This document shows, one piece after another, positions 1 to 11,970 of a stretch of 64,000 nucleotides of DNA. A program made the position numbers and the translations under genes. A model generated the notes under the pieces. The model was not told the origin of the DNA, did not search any database, and saw only the letters and a program-made list of their open reading frames with translations. Source of the stretch: Wurfbainia villosa (lineage: Eukaryota; Streptophyta; Magnoliopsida; Zingiberales; Zingiberaceae). Every line of letters begins with the position of its first letter. Positions within the stretch are counted from its first letter, which is position 1. The stretch lies in the NCBI GenBank assembly GCA_025175895.1, contig CM045993.1, positions 63,430,621-63,494,620 on the forward strand, written 5' to 3'.

Positions 1-105
1 CAGGAACTCTTCAAGGTGTTGATAAGGCTCCTCAATCTGAGTCCCTTCGAACTGCTTCTTTTGAATAAGGGCGATTAATGCAGGGTTTATCTCCCATCTT
101 GCAGC
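1..105 (-). pseudogene. Gypsy (Athila/Tat-like) gag fragment
   Basis: On the minus strand, positions 105 to 1 read as 35 open codons following an in-frame TAG at 106-108. The peptide contains AARWEINPALIALIQ and, near the window edge, EEPYQHLEEFL. The pattern (x-INPALI..., then ...EPYQHLEEFL) resembles the start of the retrotrans_gag (capsid) domain of Ty3/gypsy Athila/Tat elements. The reading frame runs off the left edge, so length and intactness are unknown. The family assignment is from pattern recognition only. No protease or RT from this element is visible. Confidence 0.5.
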
Positions 106-866
106 CTAGATTCGTGGAATAATTATGCTGGAGTTCCATACTTTCCATCTAGGTACTATATAATCTCTCAAGGGTCGAGTGTGCTGTATTAGCATGACAG
201 CACTTCTCCTTGAGAGGGGATTAGATAATCAGACGTAACGAATGAAATAAACCTAGGGGTTGAATCAAAGGACCAAGCTGAGTATCGTCGATTGCATACA
301 ACGAACCAAGCTACGCAATTAAGAGTATATCAACTACTTATTAACGGGAAATAAAATAAATCTAACCCACTGAACAAAATGGAAAAAAACTAAGAGCTAA
401 ACTAAAGCAAGATGAAAGGTGACTACTAAGATTAAGCTAAACTGAATTTAAATAGAAACTATCTAAAATTTAATTAATTGTAATGAAATAAAACAAGAAA
501 GAAAATCTGACCTAAGTCTGATCCAAGCTATCCACTTTCGATTCGATATCGAATCAATAGTCCCATGCAACTGTGCCAAAAACTTGATGCACGCGAGCAC
601 GACTCTCAAATCTCTGACGGGAATCATCAGGGACTCGTAGCGCATGCTCGCAATCAACACCTACAAGTGCACGGGTGTCATCAAGTAATAAAAGATTATC
701 GATCCCACAGAGACTGAGATTCGATTACCATATGTCCAGTGGATGTTATTATTCGGAATTAATATCCTAAGAGTATAGGTTGTGAGGTTGATGCTACTCC
801 TCACTCTAGTACGGTGTTACTGGGAGGAAAGGAGGTTGGTTCGAAGTTCTCAAAAAGGGATTCTAG
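106..866. other. Non-coding flank, probably 5' leader of the gypsy element
   Basis: No convincing coding sequence was seen. The short ORF at 463-660 has no family resemblance. By position, just upstream of the gag fragment on the minus strand, this is plausibly leader or an older repeat. No LTR edge or primer site was recognised. It ends at the start of Copia-1, whose left flank is ...GGATTCTAG. Confidence 0.35.
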
Positions 867-1769
867 TGTTGGGATGTATACTGAAAAGTCTATCTTTTGT
901 ATGAACATCTTTATTTTTGAAAAAAGAACCACATGATCATTGTTTGCATATTTATGGTTATGCATATTGTCTAATACATTACATTGTAGATAACATGGTG
1001 TGTGGTGTCACATGGGAGATCATGTTATCGGCTCCTTGTAAAGTATAAGTAAAGGTTTGCAACCGAGATGGCTTTGGACAAACCATTGGTATGGTTGTAG
1101 TGTGATTTGGTATTGGTTTGTCTTGACCATAGAATCACACTAGTGCACTTTGTGTGTATTGACCAGGACCGACTTAGAGGTGATTCGATTCATTGCTGAC
1201 TACATAATCAAATCAGAACTCAGATATTATATTGTCCATGCTCTTAATCCCGATATAATAACGGGCACATATACTTAGTATTCATTTTTTTGATTTACCA
1301 ATAGGCGAGATTTGTAGATTAAATCGATAGGCTCGGTAAGTTGGAAAATGGTATTATTTATATGGTGTGTCATAGATTATAGGAGGAAACCGTGTTCTAT
1401 ATATTTTGATGATCATGTCCCCTTGAGGAGCTCATAAGGTTCATCATGTAAACCTTGCAGGTGGACTTGGTTCGGAATGATGAAAAGGTTGTGTGGTACT
1501 ACACATGGAGTTAGATGTTAATTAATTAATAGTGAATAAATTAATTAATCGATGGACATTCGAGATCTTAAACACGGGGAGAAAATATACATATAATATA
1601 TGGAGCCCATATTATCTTATGGGGGTTGGTGAGGTAGATCAATGATAATCCTTTAGTGGATTGGATTATCATTAATGGATCGGACTTTATGTGGGCTTGA
1701 TCCATGGGTGGCCAAGATCCAACTCCTCCTCATGGTTCCTATTGTAGCCTATTAAAACCTCATGAAGCT

Positions 1770-1902
1770 TAGATCCAATGGATAGAAACAAAACTCTAGA
1801 TCCAAAGGTAGAGATTAAAACTCTAAGATCCGACGATTGAGATTAAATCTTTAGATCTGACGGTTGAGATTAAATCCCTAGAACCAATGGTGGAGATTAA
1901 AA
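1770..1902 (+). repeat. 27-bp tandem repeat upstream of the LTR TATA box
   Basis: About five head-to-tail units of 27-28 bp, each opening AGATCC/AGATCT and containing GACGGTTGAGATTAAAT or a variant. The array ends about 20 bp before the TATA box. The same array recurs in the other LTRs at 8228-8360, 20001-20131, 26391-26521, 29401-29530 and 59367-59498. In the Copia-2 LTR only a single unit-like stretch remains. The position resembles the U3 enhancer repeats of tobacco Tnt1; any enhancer role here is inference. Confidence 0.8.
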
Positions 1903-1922
1903 CAAGGCTTATCCCTAAACTC

Positions 1923-1930
1923 TATAAAAG
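1923..1930 (+). promoter_or_regulatory. LTR TATA box
   Basis: TATAAAAG just downstream of the tandem repeats, in the expected U3 position. The matching copy in the 3' LTR is at 8380-8387. Confidence 0.7.
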
Positions 1931-2733
1931 GAGGCCTAGGGTTGGCGTGGAGAACAATTAGTGAAGCTAGGGTTTTTGGAGGTTGGCGGAAAGAAGCAAG
2001 GGCTAGGGTTTGGAGCATTGGCGACACCAAATAAGGAAACAACTTCCTTATTTTTCTTCTTACTCAAGCTTGACGGCACCCATTGAAGCCCTTCCATCCC
2101 TTGGCCGACGTCCAAACTCCCTCTTCTCCTTCTCCTTGGCTGGTGGAAACAGGATTTAGGGCTTTCCCTTGGTGACTTGCCGGTTTCCACCCTAATCTCC
2201 TCTTCCTTCTTGGTCGGCAGCAAGCTCCAACATTGGATGTTGGTTGCTGGTTGAAAGAAGAAAAGGAGCTTTGGTTGAAGGAAGGAAGATTGGTGATCTA
2301 GGAGCTTCAACTTTTGGTAGATCATCGCCCACACGACGTCCGAAAGGAGGAAGGTCATACATTAGAAGATCGAGAGGTATATCGATTCTCTATTCTCTTT
2401 TGTAACATGTTTATTTTTGTTTTTCAATTATGAGCATGATATATTCTTTTGTGGCTAAATAATACTTGGATCCCGAACATAAACATGAAAGTTGGCGATC
2501 CGGACATCGTCTATTCTGCGGCTACTCGTAGAATAGATGTTGGTCGCATGAACAATAAGTTTGTTCAAGTGACCTCTATGAACGAATAGCACGATGATGA
2601 CTTGGTTTTTTGGACAATCCCTTTTGTTTAGGATTAATTTTTTTTAATCCGGGGACATCGATGGGATCGCCATGAACAAGCGACCGAGGTGAAGTGGGAA
2701 GCGAAGTTTTCCCTCACGGATCAACCCAACAAT

Positions 2734-2750
2734 TGGTATCAGAGCCATGG
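2734..2750 (+). other. Primer binding site (initiator Met tRNA)
   Basis: TGGTATCAGAGCCATGG lies two bases after the 5' LTR. TGGTATCAGAGC is the usual plant copia primer site complementary to the 3' end of initiator tRNA-Met. Confidence 0.9.
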
Positions 2751-3789
2751 TTTCTGGTTTTGTGTTTAGGATTCGGTTAATTTTTATGCCCTTTTCATAT
2801 ATTATATGTTTCGGATAATTGTAGGATATGCGTAGGTTAACTCTTTGGTTGCAGGCATAGGATCCAACTATTATGGCCATATGTGTGTATGTGATTGTAT
2901 GTGTGTAAATGTTTATTTTGTTGAATCCTCGGGGTTGACGAGGCTAGTATTTAATTTTTTGTAAATTAGATACGATATTGTTTAGCCACTCTTTTTATTT
3001 TAGTTTACTTTCGATCTAGATTTCATGTATACTCCCTCGTGGAGTATAGGATCGATGGATGTAAATTAAAATAGATTTTAGTCTCGGCTCGGATCTCCGG
3101 ATGGCTCGTACATGGCGTAGGAGGAGTGGACGAGAAGGCGATACGACGAGAGACATATTGAAGACAAAAGCCATAATAGTTGGAAAATTTTTATTTTTCA
3201 TATTTATTGCTTATTGTTTGATATGCATGTCGTAGGCTAGAAAATTCTTCAATTTCAAATTACTAAGTGGGAAAGGGATATTTTTATAAATTCCCACGGC
3301 CTCCATTACGATTTGACATGTGATGCAAATAAACTTGCGCGTCGGATCTGAGTGCCTTCCTCCCCATCGGATGAGTTTGTTTACGGATCACAGGGTCGGA
3401 TATGGTTATAGGAAATTATTTAGGAGCATGTGTACTTCCCCATCGGAAGGCACATAACCCGAGATAATTTTCTTTGTATCGAGTAATGGTGAAAGCTTAG
3501 ATGCAAATAGGAGTATCCTCCCCATCGGAGTCACTGCTTTTATTTGCAGGGCCGAAGAGAAACCAACTATTAATTTTATTTGTCAAAAAGTTAGGTTGAC
3601 AAGATAGTAAAATTAATGGGTAAAACCTCCTCTTACAAATGTAGAATTCGTATATGTCCACACGATCGTGGCATACGATATTCTCGGTGTTTTGAGGTGT
3701 TGGTTGATTTTAAAATTGTATTGTTTGAGGAATCACTAATTTTTTGAAATCTAAAGTAATGATCTATGTGATTCTTAGGTTTTTCAAAA
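2751..3789 (+). other. Copia-1 untranslated leader with hairpin array
   Basis: About 1 kb without coding sequence between primer site and gag. From about 3311 to 3617 it folds on paper into a run of hairpins. Three end in the same apex, in which YCC pairs with GGR around a CCATC loop (3361-3371, 3436-3448, 3518-3530). A fourth has the perfect outer stem ATTAATTTTA (3569-3578) with TAAAATTAAT (3608-3617). The homologous leader of Copia-4 keeps the stems. Short antisense ORFs here (2644-2880, 3016-3201) are rejected. Confidence 0.7.
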
Positions 3790-4210
3790 ATGACTTTCTG
3801 TCCACTTGCTGTGATACTAAAGGAAAATAAACTTACTGTACATAATTATGTTGATTGGAAAAAGGAATATTGATATTGTCTTAACTGCTGAGGAGTACAA
3901 ATATGTACTCTTCAAAGAGTGTCCTCCTAAGCCTACGAATGAGCTGCAAGTCCTTGGAGCTGAGATCGATGGGGAAACCCAGGTCAATATCATTCTCCAG
4001 TCGACATAAAGGCTTGCTCAGGCTCAGTCCATGGTTGCTTAGAAGGTTTCTACTTCTAAGCCGAAAGGCAAGAAGAAGAAGAAATAAGGTAGAGCAAAGC
4101 GAGTGGGAGGTTCTTAGGGAGGAGTGAAGAAGACGAAAGGCAAGTACGTCACTTGTAAGCAGGATGGACAATGGAAGAAGGACTGTCCCAATCCGAAGCA
4201 GAACAAAGGT
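3790..4210 (+). pseudogene. Copia-1 gag, truncated and degenerate
   Basis: The start ATG at 3790 is chosen by homology with the more complete gag of Copia-5, which begins MTF and continues into a UBN2-type capsid. The middle of the capsid is deleted: the reading passes from the N-terminal VLTAEEYKYVL-like stretch straight to the AEIDGETQVNIILQS-like stretch. The zinc knuckle at about 4138-4205 has lost its first Cys (Tyr) and its His (Gln). Stops and frameshifts break the rest. It cannot make a normal capsid. Confidence 0.75.
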
Positions 4211-5650
4211 ATATCCTTTGGACTAGTCGTTGAAACATGATTAGCGGTGTAATCTACTGGCACCTGGTGTGTAGATACGGGAGCCACTAATCATGTCTGC
4301 AATACTTTACAGGGGTTTAAGGAAACCCGACGACAAGCTGAGGGAGAGATTACCATTTACATGGGCAATGCTATGAAGGTGGCGGCTATTGCAGTGGGAG
4401 ATGTTCGCTTATCTTTTGAGAAAAATAAAGTTTTGGTTCTTAAGAATTGTCTTTATGTACCCTTATTTAGAAAGAATTTAATTTCGGTTTCTAAATTGTT
4501 TATGGATGGATATTCTATTTCTTTTAATGACAAAGTTGTTATAAAAAGGAATAGGGATATTATCTGTTCTAGTGCATTGATAGGAAATTTGTACACACTT
4601 GAACCAAAAGCTCCCACGATGAATATTGAAATTAATAACTCATCTTCTAATTCCAATAAGAGAAAAGAACCTTCGAAGATGAACCAAACATATCTTTGGC
4701 ATCTTAGGCTTGGTCATATTAACCTAAGAAGAATTCAAAGGTTGATAGCTGATGGACCTTTGGGTTCATTAGTGGTGGAGGATTTCCCAACTTGTGAATC
4801 TTGCTTGGAGGGTAAAATGACCAAGAGGCCTTTTAAGGCCAAGGGGTATAGAGCCAAAGATGTGTTAGAATTGGTTCATTTTAATTTGTGTGGTCCTATG
4901 ACTATCAAGGCTAGAAGTGGTTTTGAGTATTTCGTCTCTTTTATAGACGATTAATCGAGATATGGATACATTTACCTGATGCGTCACAAGTCTGAATGCT
5001 TTGACAAGTTCAAAGAATTCAAGGCTGATGTGGAGAAACGTCAAGGTAAAAGTATCAAGACACTACGATCTGATCGTGGTGGCTGGGATTCAATCCGAAT
5101 TGTCTGCACCTGGCACACCCCAAAAGAATGGTGTAGCAGAGTGAAGGAATAGGACTCTTATGGAAATGGTTAGATCGATGATGAGTTATTTTGAGTTGCC
5201 AGATTTGTTCTGGGGATATGCTCTAGATACGACGGTGTACATTCTAAACTTAGTTCCATCTAAATCAGTGCCTTCTACTCCCACAGAATTGTGGACTGGA
5301 CGAAAGCCCAGTCTAAGACATATTCGGATTTGGGGGAGTCCAGCACATGTGATGAAGGCAGATACTGGTAAGTTGGAACCTTGTACAGAAGTACGCATGT
5401 TCGTTGGCTATCCTAGAGGAACGAAGGGTGGTTTGTTTTATAGTCCTAGAGATCAGAGGGTGATCGTTAGCATGAATGTCATATTTCTAGAGGAAGACTA
5501 TGTGATGAGCCACAAGCCCAACAGTAAAATTGTTATGGAGGAATTAAAAGGGGAAGTCACTTCTTCAGTACCACCGGTACAAGAGAATATACCATAAGTC
5601 ACTGCACCGCATGTCACAGAGGATACACAGGGGATACCTCGTCATAGTGG
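4211..5650 (+). pseudogene. Copia-1 protease and integrase, broken
   Basis: The protease active-site motif D-T-G is retained at about 4275 (CVDTGATNH). The open stretch 4361-4954 covers the rest of protease and the integrase zinc domain (WHLRLGH ... CESC). The first catalytic Asp of the integrase core is Asn here (codon AAT at 4883-4885), an in-frame TAA ends the ORF at 4954, and a deletion follows the second catalytic motif (SDRGG). The C-terminal part reads on at 5160-5597. Inactive. Confidence 0.85.
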
Positions 5651-7290
5651 GAGGGTTGTGAGATAGCCTGATAGATTCATGTTCTTAGGAGAATCCTCTG
5701 ATTTGGTCTCTGGCGAACATGAACCTGATCCCTGGACATATGGCGAGGCAATCCAAGACATAGACGCAACATCTTGGCAAAGTGCAATGAATATTGAATC
5801 TATGGATTCAAATTAGGTCTGGGAGCTAGTGGAACCACCTGATGGTGTAAAAACCATTGGATGCAAGTGGATCTACAAAAGAAAGAGAGGAATAGATGGG
5901 AAGATTGAGACCTTCAAAGTGAGGCTTGTTGCGAAGGGGTATACTCAGAAAGAGAGTATCGATTATGAGGAGACCTTTTCGCCGGTAGCCATGCTTAAGT
6001 CTATCCAGATTCTCTTATGCATAGTCGCTCATATGGATTATGAGGTGTGGCAGATGGATGTCAAGATAGCTTTCCTGAATGGAAGTCTTGAGGAAGACAT
6101 CTATATGAAGCAACCAGAGGGATTCATTGCAAAGGGCAAAGAGCATCTTGTATGTAAGTTTAATCGGTCCATTTATGGATTAAAGCAAGCTTCGAGGTCT
6201 TGGAACATCCGATTTGATTAGGTAATCCAGTCTTATGGATTTATTCAAAGTCCGGATGAGTCTTGTATATACAAGAGATGTGAAGGAAACGTAGTGGTAT
6301 TTCTTGTACTATACGTAGATGACATTTTGTTGATTGACAACAATATCAAGGTGTTATCGGACGTAAGGGTATGGTTGTCCAAACAATTTGATATGAAGGA
6401 TTTGGGAGAAGTAGGACACATCCTTGGGATCAAGGTTATAAGGGATCGCAGGAAAAGGATGTTGTGCTTATCCCAAGCTTCATACATAGACACGATTATG
6501 GATCGTTTTAGCATGCAGAACTCCAAGAAGGGTTTTCTACCTTTTAGGCATGGAGTTCCTTTATCTAAGGAGATGTGTCCTAGAACATCTAAGGAGATAG
6601 AGGAGATGAAGGTGGTTCCTTATGCTTCGGCAGTAGGAAGCCTCAAGTATCTTATGCTATGTACAAGACCAGATATCTACTTTACCGTGGGCATGGTCAG
6701 CAGATATCAGAGTAATCCAGGACAGGGACATTGGACTAAGGTAAAACATATATTGAAGTACCTGAGAAGGACTAGGGATTATATGCTAGGTTACCAGGCA
6801 GACCAATTACTCCCTGTGAGTTAAACGGATTCCGACTTTCAATCTGATAGGGATAACAGTAAGTCTACCTCAGGTTTTGTGTTTACTTTGCGAGGTGGAG
6901 CCATTGTATGGAAGAGTGTCAAGCAGAAATGCGTGGCAGAATCCACCATGGAAGATGAGTATGTGGCAACCTCTGAGGCGGCCAAAGAAGCTGGATGGCT
7001 CAGGAACTTACTAATGGACTTGGATGTGATTCCTGGTTTGTCCAGAAATATCACAATTTATTGTGATAACATGGTGCAGTTGTAAACTCGAAGGAACCAC
7101 GAGCCCATAAGGAAAGTAAACACATAGAGCGCAAGTACCACCTGATACGAGAAATCGTAAAGGAGGTAGAAGTTGTTGTCGCCAAGATTGCATTAGAGGA
7201 TGACCTGGTAGACCCTTTCACTAAGGCCCTTCTAGCGAGAGCTTTGATAGGCATGTGGAGGGAAGGGGAATCAGATGTATGGCAGTATGA
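5651..7290 (+). pseudogene. Copia-1 reverse transcriptase and RNase H, broken
   Basis: RT fragments lie at 5829-6221 (GCKWIYK ... VWQMDVK ... SIYGLKQASRSW) and 6294-6824, with the catalytic YVDD encoded at 6312-6323. RNase H follows at about 6825-7290 (TDSDFQSD ... STMEDEYVA). At least three in-frame stops separate the pieces, including TAG in FD*VIQ near 6220. The natural C terminus is the TGA at 7288-7290, judged from related copies. Confidence 0.85.
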
Positions 7291-7312
7291 GGACATCATA
7301 GTCTTTTAGTAT

Positions 7313-7323
7313 AAGTGGGAGAT
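7313..7323 (+). other. Polypurine tract
   Basis: AAGTGGGAGAT directly before the 3' LTR, the plus-strand priming site. The same tract, reversed, sits beside the minus-strand elements at 16927, 21037 and 30434. Confidence 0.85.
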
Positions 7324-9204
7324 TGTTGGGATGTATACTAAAAAGTCTATCTTTTATATAAACATCTTTATTTTTGAAATAAGAATCACATGATCATTGT
7401 TTGCATATTTATGGTTATGCATAATGTCTAATACATTACATTATAGATAACATGGTGTGTGGTGTCACACAGGAGATCATGTTATCGACTCCTTGTAAAG
7501 TATAAGTAAAGGCTCACAATCGAGATGACTTTGGATAAACTATTGGTATGGTTGTAGTGTGATTTGGTATTGATTTGTCTTGACCATAGAATCACACTAG
7601 TCCACTTTATGTGTATTGAGCAGGACCGACTTAGAGGTGATTCGATTCATTGCTGACTACATAATCGAATCGGACCTCAGATATTATATTGTACATGCTC
7701 TTAATCCCGATATAATAACGGACACATATACTTAGTATTCATTTCTTTGATTTACCAATGGGCGAGATTTATAAATTAAATCGATAGGCTCGGTAAGTTG
7801 GGAAATGGTATTATTTATATGGTGTGTCGTTGATTATAGGAGGAAACCGTGTCCTATATATTAGGATGATGATGTCCCCTTGAGAAGCTCATAAGGTTCA
7901 TCCTGTAAACCCTGCAGGTGGACTTTGTCCGGCATGATGAAAAGGTTGAGTGGTACTACTCATGGAGTTAGATGTTGATAAATTAATGGTCAGTAAATTA
8001 ATTAATCGATGGACATTCGAGATCTTAAACACGGGGATAAAATATACATATAATATATGGAGCCCATATTATCTTATGGGGGTTGGTGAGGTCGATCAAT
8101 CATAATCCTTTAGTGGATTGGATTATCATTAATGGATCGAACTTTATTTGGGCTTGATCCATGGGTGGCCAAGATCCAACTCATCCTCATGGTCCCTATT
8201 GTAGCCTATTAAAACCTCATGAAGCTTAGACCCAATGGATAGAAACAAAACTCTAGATTCAAAGGTAGAGATTAAAACTCTAAGATCCGACCATTGAGAT
8301 TAAATCTCTAGATCTGACGGTTGAGATTAAATCCCTAGAACCAATGGTGGAGATTAAAACAAGGCTTATCCCTAAACTCTATAAAAGGAGGCTTAGGGTT
8401 GGCGTGGAGAACAATTAGAGAAGCTAGGGTTTTTGGAGGTTGGCGGCAAGAAGCAAGGGCTAGGGTTTGGAGCATTGGCGACACCAAATAAGGAAACAAC
8501 TTCCTTATTTTTCTTCTTCCTCAAGCTTGCCGACGCCCATTAAAGCCCTTCCAGCCCTTGGCCGGCATCCAAACTTCCTTGTCTCCTTCTCCTTGGCTGG
8601 TGGAAACAAGATTTAGGGCTTTCCCTTGGTGACTTTGCCGGTTTCCACCCTAATCTCCTCTTCCTTCTTTGTCGGTGGCAAGCTCCAACATTGGATGTTG
8701 GTGGTTGGTTGAAAGAAAAAAAGGCACTTTGTTTCTATTCTTCCACTTGCTCGGAACGAGCAAGGAAGGAAGATTGGCGATCTAGGAGCTTCAACTTTTG
8801 GTAGATCGTCGCCCACACGACGTCCGAAAGGAGGAAGGTCATACATTCGAAGATCGAGAGGTATATCAAGTCTCTATTCTCTTTTGTAACATGTTTGTTT
8901 TTGTTTTTCAATTATGAGCATGATATATTCTGTTTGTGGCTAAATAATACTTGGATCCTGAACATAAACACAAAAGCCACCGATCCGGACATCGTCTATT
9001 CCACGGCTACTCGTAGAATAGAGGTTGGTTGCTTGAACAACAAGTTTGTTCAAGTGACCTCTCTAAACGAATAGCACGACGATGACTTGGTTGTTTAGGC
9101 AATTCCTTTTGTCTAGGATTAATTTTTTTTTATTCCGGGGACATCGATGGGATCGCCATGAACAAGCGACCGAGGTGAAGTGGGAAGCGAAGTTTCCCCT
9201 CACG
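7324..9204 (+). repeat. Copia-1 3' LTR
   Basis: Homologous along its length to 867-2731, starting TGTTGGGATGTATACTAAAA. It contains the tandem array (8228-8360) and TATA box (8380-8387). It stops at CCCCTCACG and lacks the final GATCAACCCAACA of the 5' LTR, so the end is trimmed or mutated. Confidence 0.85.
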
Positions 9205-9680
9205 TTCTGAAAAGCCAAAAAACTTTCATCTAGCACTTCAGTTTCACTTGTGCATTGTGGAACATGCTATCAATTAGGGTGAGTTGGGATCTCCAATTTT
9301 GATCTTGAGGGAGGATCAATATGTAATTGCCCGATGAACTTTTACTTCTATAGGAGGCTACCTATTCCTAACCAAGTTTACCTTTCGGATCATCAAAGCT
9401 CAGGGGGTTTATACTGTTGGGAGCCCTCTGTCACTAATGTCCCTCAACCCTTCTAGAGTTAATCTCTCCTACTTTTGCCCTTCTGTTAAGATAGGTTATT
9501 GGGTACCAAGATGACCTAACAATCCCTATGTAGAGGTGGATCTTGTTTCATATCCTGTCCTATCATATTCTATCTTTTACGATTAAGGGAGGTAGGATGA
9601 TTGCAAGGCTCATCCTTGATTCTCTAGGGATTTTGATACGAAGGTTGTCACCCTTTGTATCAGCTACGCAAAGTAGAATT
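9205..9680. other. Unidentified spacer
   Basis: 476 bp between Copia-1 and the left LTR of Copia-2. No coding potential, terminal repeat or match to other parts of the window was noticed. It may be the insertion target of one or both elements. Confidence 0.4.
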
Positions 9681-10764
9681 TGAAGGTCGAAGCTTCGCTT
9701 CTCGCTTCACTTCGGTCGCTTGTGCATGGCGATCTAATCATACGTCTCCGGATTAAAAAAAATTAATCTGGATAAAAAAGGATTACCCAAGCAACCGTTC
9801 CATCGTCATGCTTCTCGATTTGAGTCGTTGCTTGAACAAACTTGTTGTTCAAGAAACCTAACTCTTTTCTTTGATTAGCCATAGAATAGATGATGTACGG
9901 ATCACCGTTTTTTGTGTTTATCATTCGGGTCCAACTAAATTAACCACATACGTGATACAAAAGAACTAAATCAAAACAAACAAGATTATACCTCTTGTTT
10001 ACCTCTTGATATTCTATCGTATGACCTATCCTCCTCTTGGACGTTGTGTGGGCAACGATCCTTCAAGAGTTGAAGCCTCCTGATCGCATCTTCCTATCCT
10101 TGCTCACTCCGAACAAGGGAAGAAAAAACTCCCTTCTTCTCCTTGCTTGTGCCGACCACCAATCACAAAGAGAGGTTGCCGCCGGTCCTAGGTGAGGGAG
10201 AGGAGAGGGCGCCAACCAAAGGTTGAGAAAAGGGGTTCCAAAACCTAACTTTTGTCGCTAGCCAAGGGAAGAGAATGAAGATGGCGCCACCGGTCCTAGG
10301 AGAGGATGAGGTTGCGCCAACCAAGAGAGAAAAGAAGGAAAAGAAGCCTAATTCTCTTGTGCCATAGGCTAAAGGGACAAACCCTAGCACACCTCCTATC
10401 TCCTTGCCGCCCAAGCCAACTCTCACTCAAACCCTAATCTCTAAGATTATCATGCCGCCCAAGCCTTGGAAGCATATTTATAGATTTTGCCCAAGCCTCC
10501 ATTTAATCGTGTCCGTTGGATCTAGGATTCTTGAGGGTTTTAATAGGCTACAATAGAGACAATGAGGAGGAGTTGGATCTCGGCCACCTAATGGATTCGG
10601 CCAACATAAAATCCGATCAATGAATGATAATCCATTCCACTAGAGGATTATCATTGATCTACCTCACCAACCCCCATAATTAAATATGGGCTCCATATAC
10701 TAATTGTACAAATATCTCCCCGTGTTTAAGATATCGAATGCCCATTAATTAATTAATTTACTGA

Positions 10765-11970
10765 TGTAGGAGACCGAACGGCCGGCTAGAGGGGGGTGAA
10801 TAGCCTTTTGTCGTTGGATGTCGGTATTTGCTCGTCTACAAAACTAATTAGCGCAACGGAAACAATAAAGACAAGAAAATACAAATACAAGAAAACAAAA
10901 GCTAACACAATAGTATAACGTGGTTCATGGCTACGCCGCTAATCCACGGCCCCCGATTCGTCCTCGGTGAATCACTCCGCCAAAACCAATCCACTAATGG
11001 TCTCTCCTTTGCACCAAGCTAGGTGGAGGTAACCTTTACAATCAAGATCACTCTTCTTACAATAAGAATGAAGTAAAAGCAAGTAAGAAGACTTTAAAGC
11101 TTGTGGGTCACTTGGATGGTCGTTTGGAGTAAGAGCATTAGCCATCCAAAAGCCCACACCCTCTCTTTTTATAGAGAGGAAGCTTTTCTTCCCGTTGGCC
11201 GCCACCCGATCATTGCTTCCCTTGGCGGATCGCGCACTCAACGGCCTCCGAACACGCCGGATCCGGCGTTGTAGTCCAGCGGAACACTTAGCGATCGGTG
11301 ATGGACCTCATCGATCGCTCCCTCCGTAATCGCGCCTAGTCGGCTACGAGCAGTTCTGTGGCAAAACCCTTTCGACAAGTCATCGCCTTGGCCGATCGAT
11401 GATGTCTTGATAGTCATTGTCCACATATGGGCGATCACGCTGGCCTCAAAGCGATCGATCGAATACCAGTTGAACCACGTTCGACTCAGAGCAGTCGACT
11501 GCCATTCCATGGCAGTCGACTGGTGTCGAGAAATCTCATCCGACACTTAGCCAAATGGCCATGTTTCACCTAAGAGCTACCCCTTCCCGGGTTACATTCG
11601 CTCACTCTCATCTCTCGGAGTCCCTCGCCTTCGAAGTTCTCTTCGTTCACGGCTACGTCCCTCGGCAGCATCTGGCGCACGACTCTGCAATGCTTCTTCG
11701 CATCCTTTGCCTCGAAGTCTACTTCCTCCGGCTTCACTCCAAGCTCCTCGTCCGACGGTCCCTCGGATGCTCCAAGCGCACGACTTCCACAAAGCCATCC
11801 TTCACCGACTCAAGGACCGAGTCATGAGATGTGAAACTCACCATGGCTCAATGTGTGAATTACTAAGCCCTGCAAGACTTCAACGAACATATCAAATCAA
11901 CATAACACACTAAATTAAACCCTTTGCCACACACATCAAAACCTTATCATGGCAAGAGATTGCTCTAACA
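10765..11970 (-). repeat. Copia-3 3' LTR
   Basis: Plus-strand start TGTAGGAGACCGAACGG and end TGCTCTAACA, followed by the reversed polypurine tract ATCTCCCCCTTTTTGA (11971-11986). It carries a CAGTCGACTG pair at 11492 and 11513. Elsewhere, palindrome positions seen in the other LTR read as CGATCG-type sequence. The ORFs in 10972-11913 are LTR shadows. Confidence 0.9.

Larger units (their letters stand above)
867..2731 (+). repeat. Copia-1 5' LTR
   Basis: Starts TGTTGGGATGTATAC and ends CAACCCAACA, two bases before the primer site. It is about 1865 bp and is repeated at 7324-9204. It holds a 27-bp tandem array, then a TATA box, then a GC-richer transcribed stretch. The 140-codon antisense ORF at 1936-2358 lies wholly inside the LTR and is not considered a gene. 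Confidence 0.9.
867..9204 (+). mobile_element. Copia-1: Ty1/copia LTR retrotransposon, degenerate
   Basis: Full-length but decayed copia element. Order: 5' LTR (867-2731), Met-tRNA primer site, leader of about 1 kb, gag, protease, integrase, RT, RNase H, polypurine tract, 3' LTR (7324-9204). The gag-pol frame is broken by many stops and deletions. The right LTR lacks the last dozen bases found in the left LTR (ending CCCAACA) and no clean 5-bp target duplication is seen (left flank TTCTAG, right flank TTCTGA). The right end is therefore probably trimmed. It is related to Copia-2, -4, -5 and the solo LTR at 57027. Confidence 0.9.

Noticed and set aside
1936..2358. Antisense ORF of 140 codons, and similar ORFs in other LTRs
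   Set aside because: Lies wholly within an LTR, recurs broken in the other LTRs, and has no domain.
9205..9680. Possible missing LTR or target copy linking Copia-1 and Copia-2
   Set aside because: No repeat edge, target duplication or match to other segments was found.
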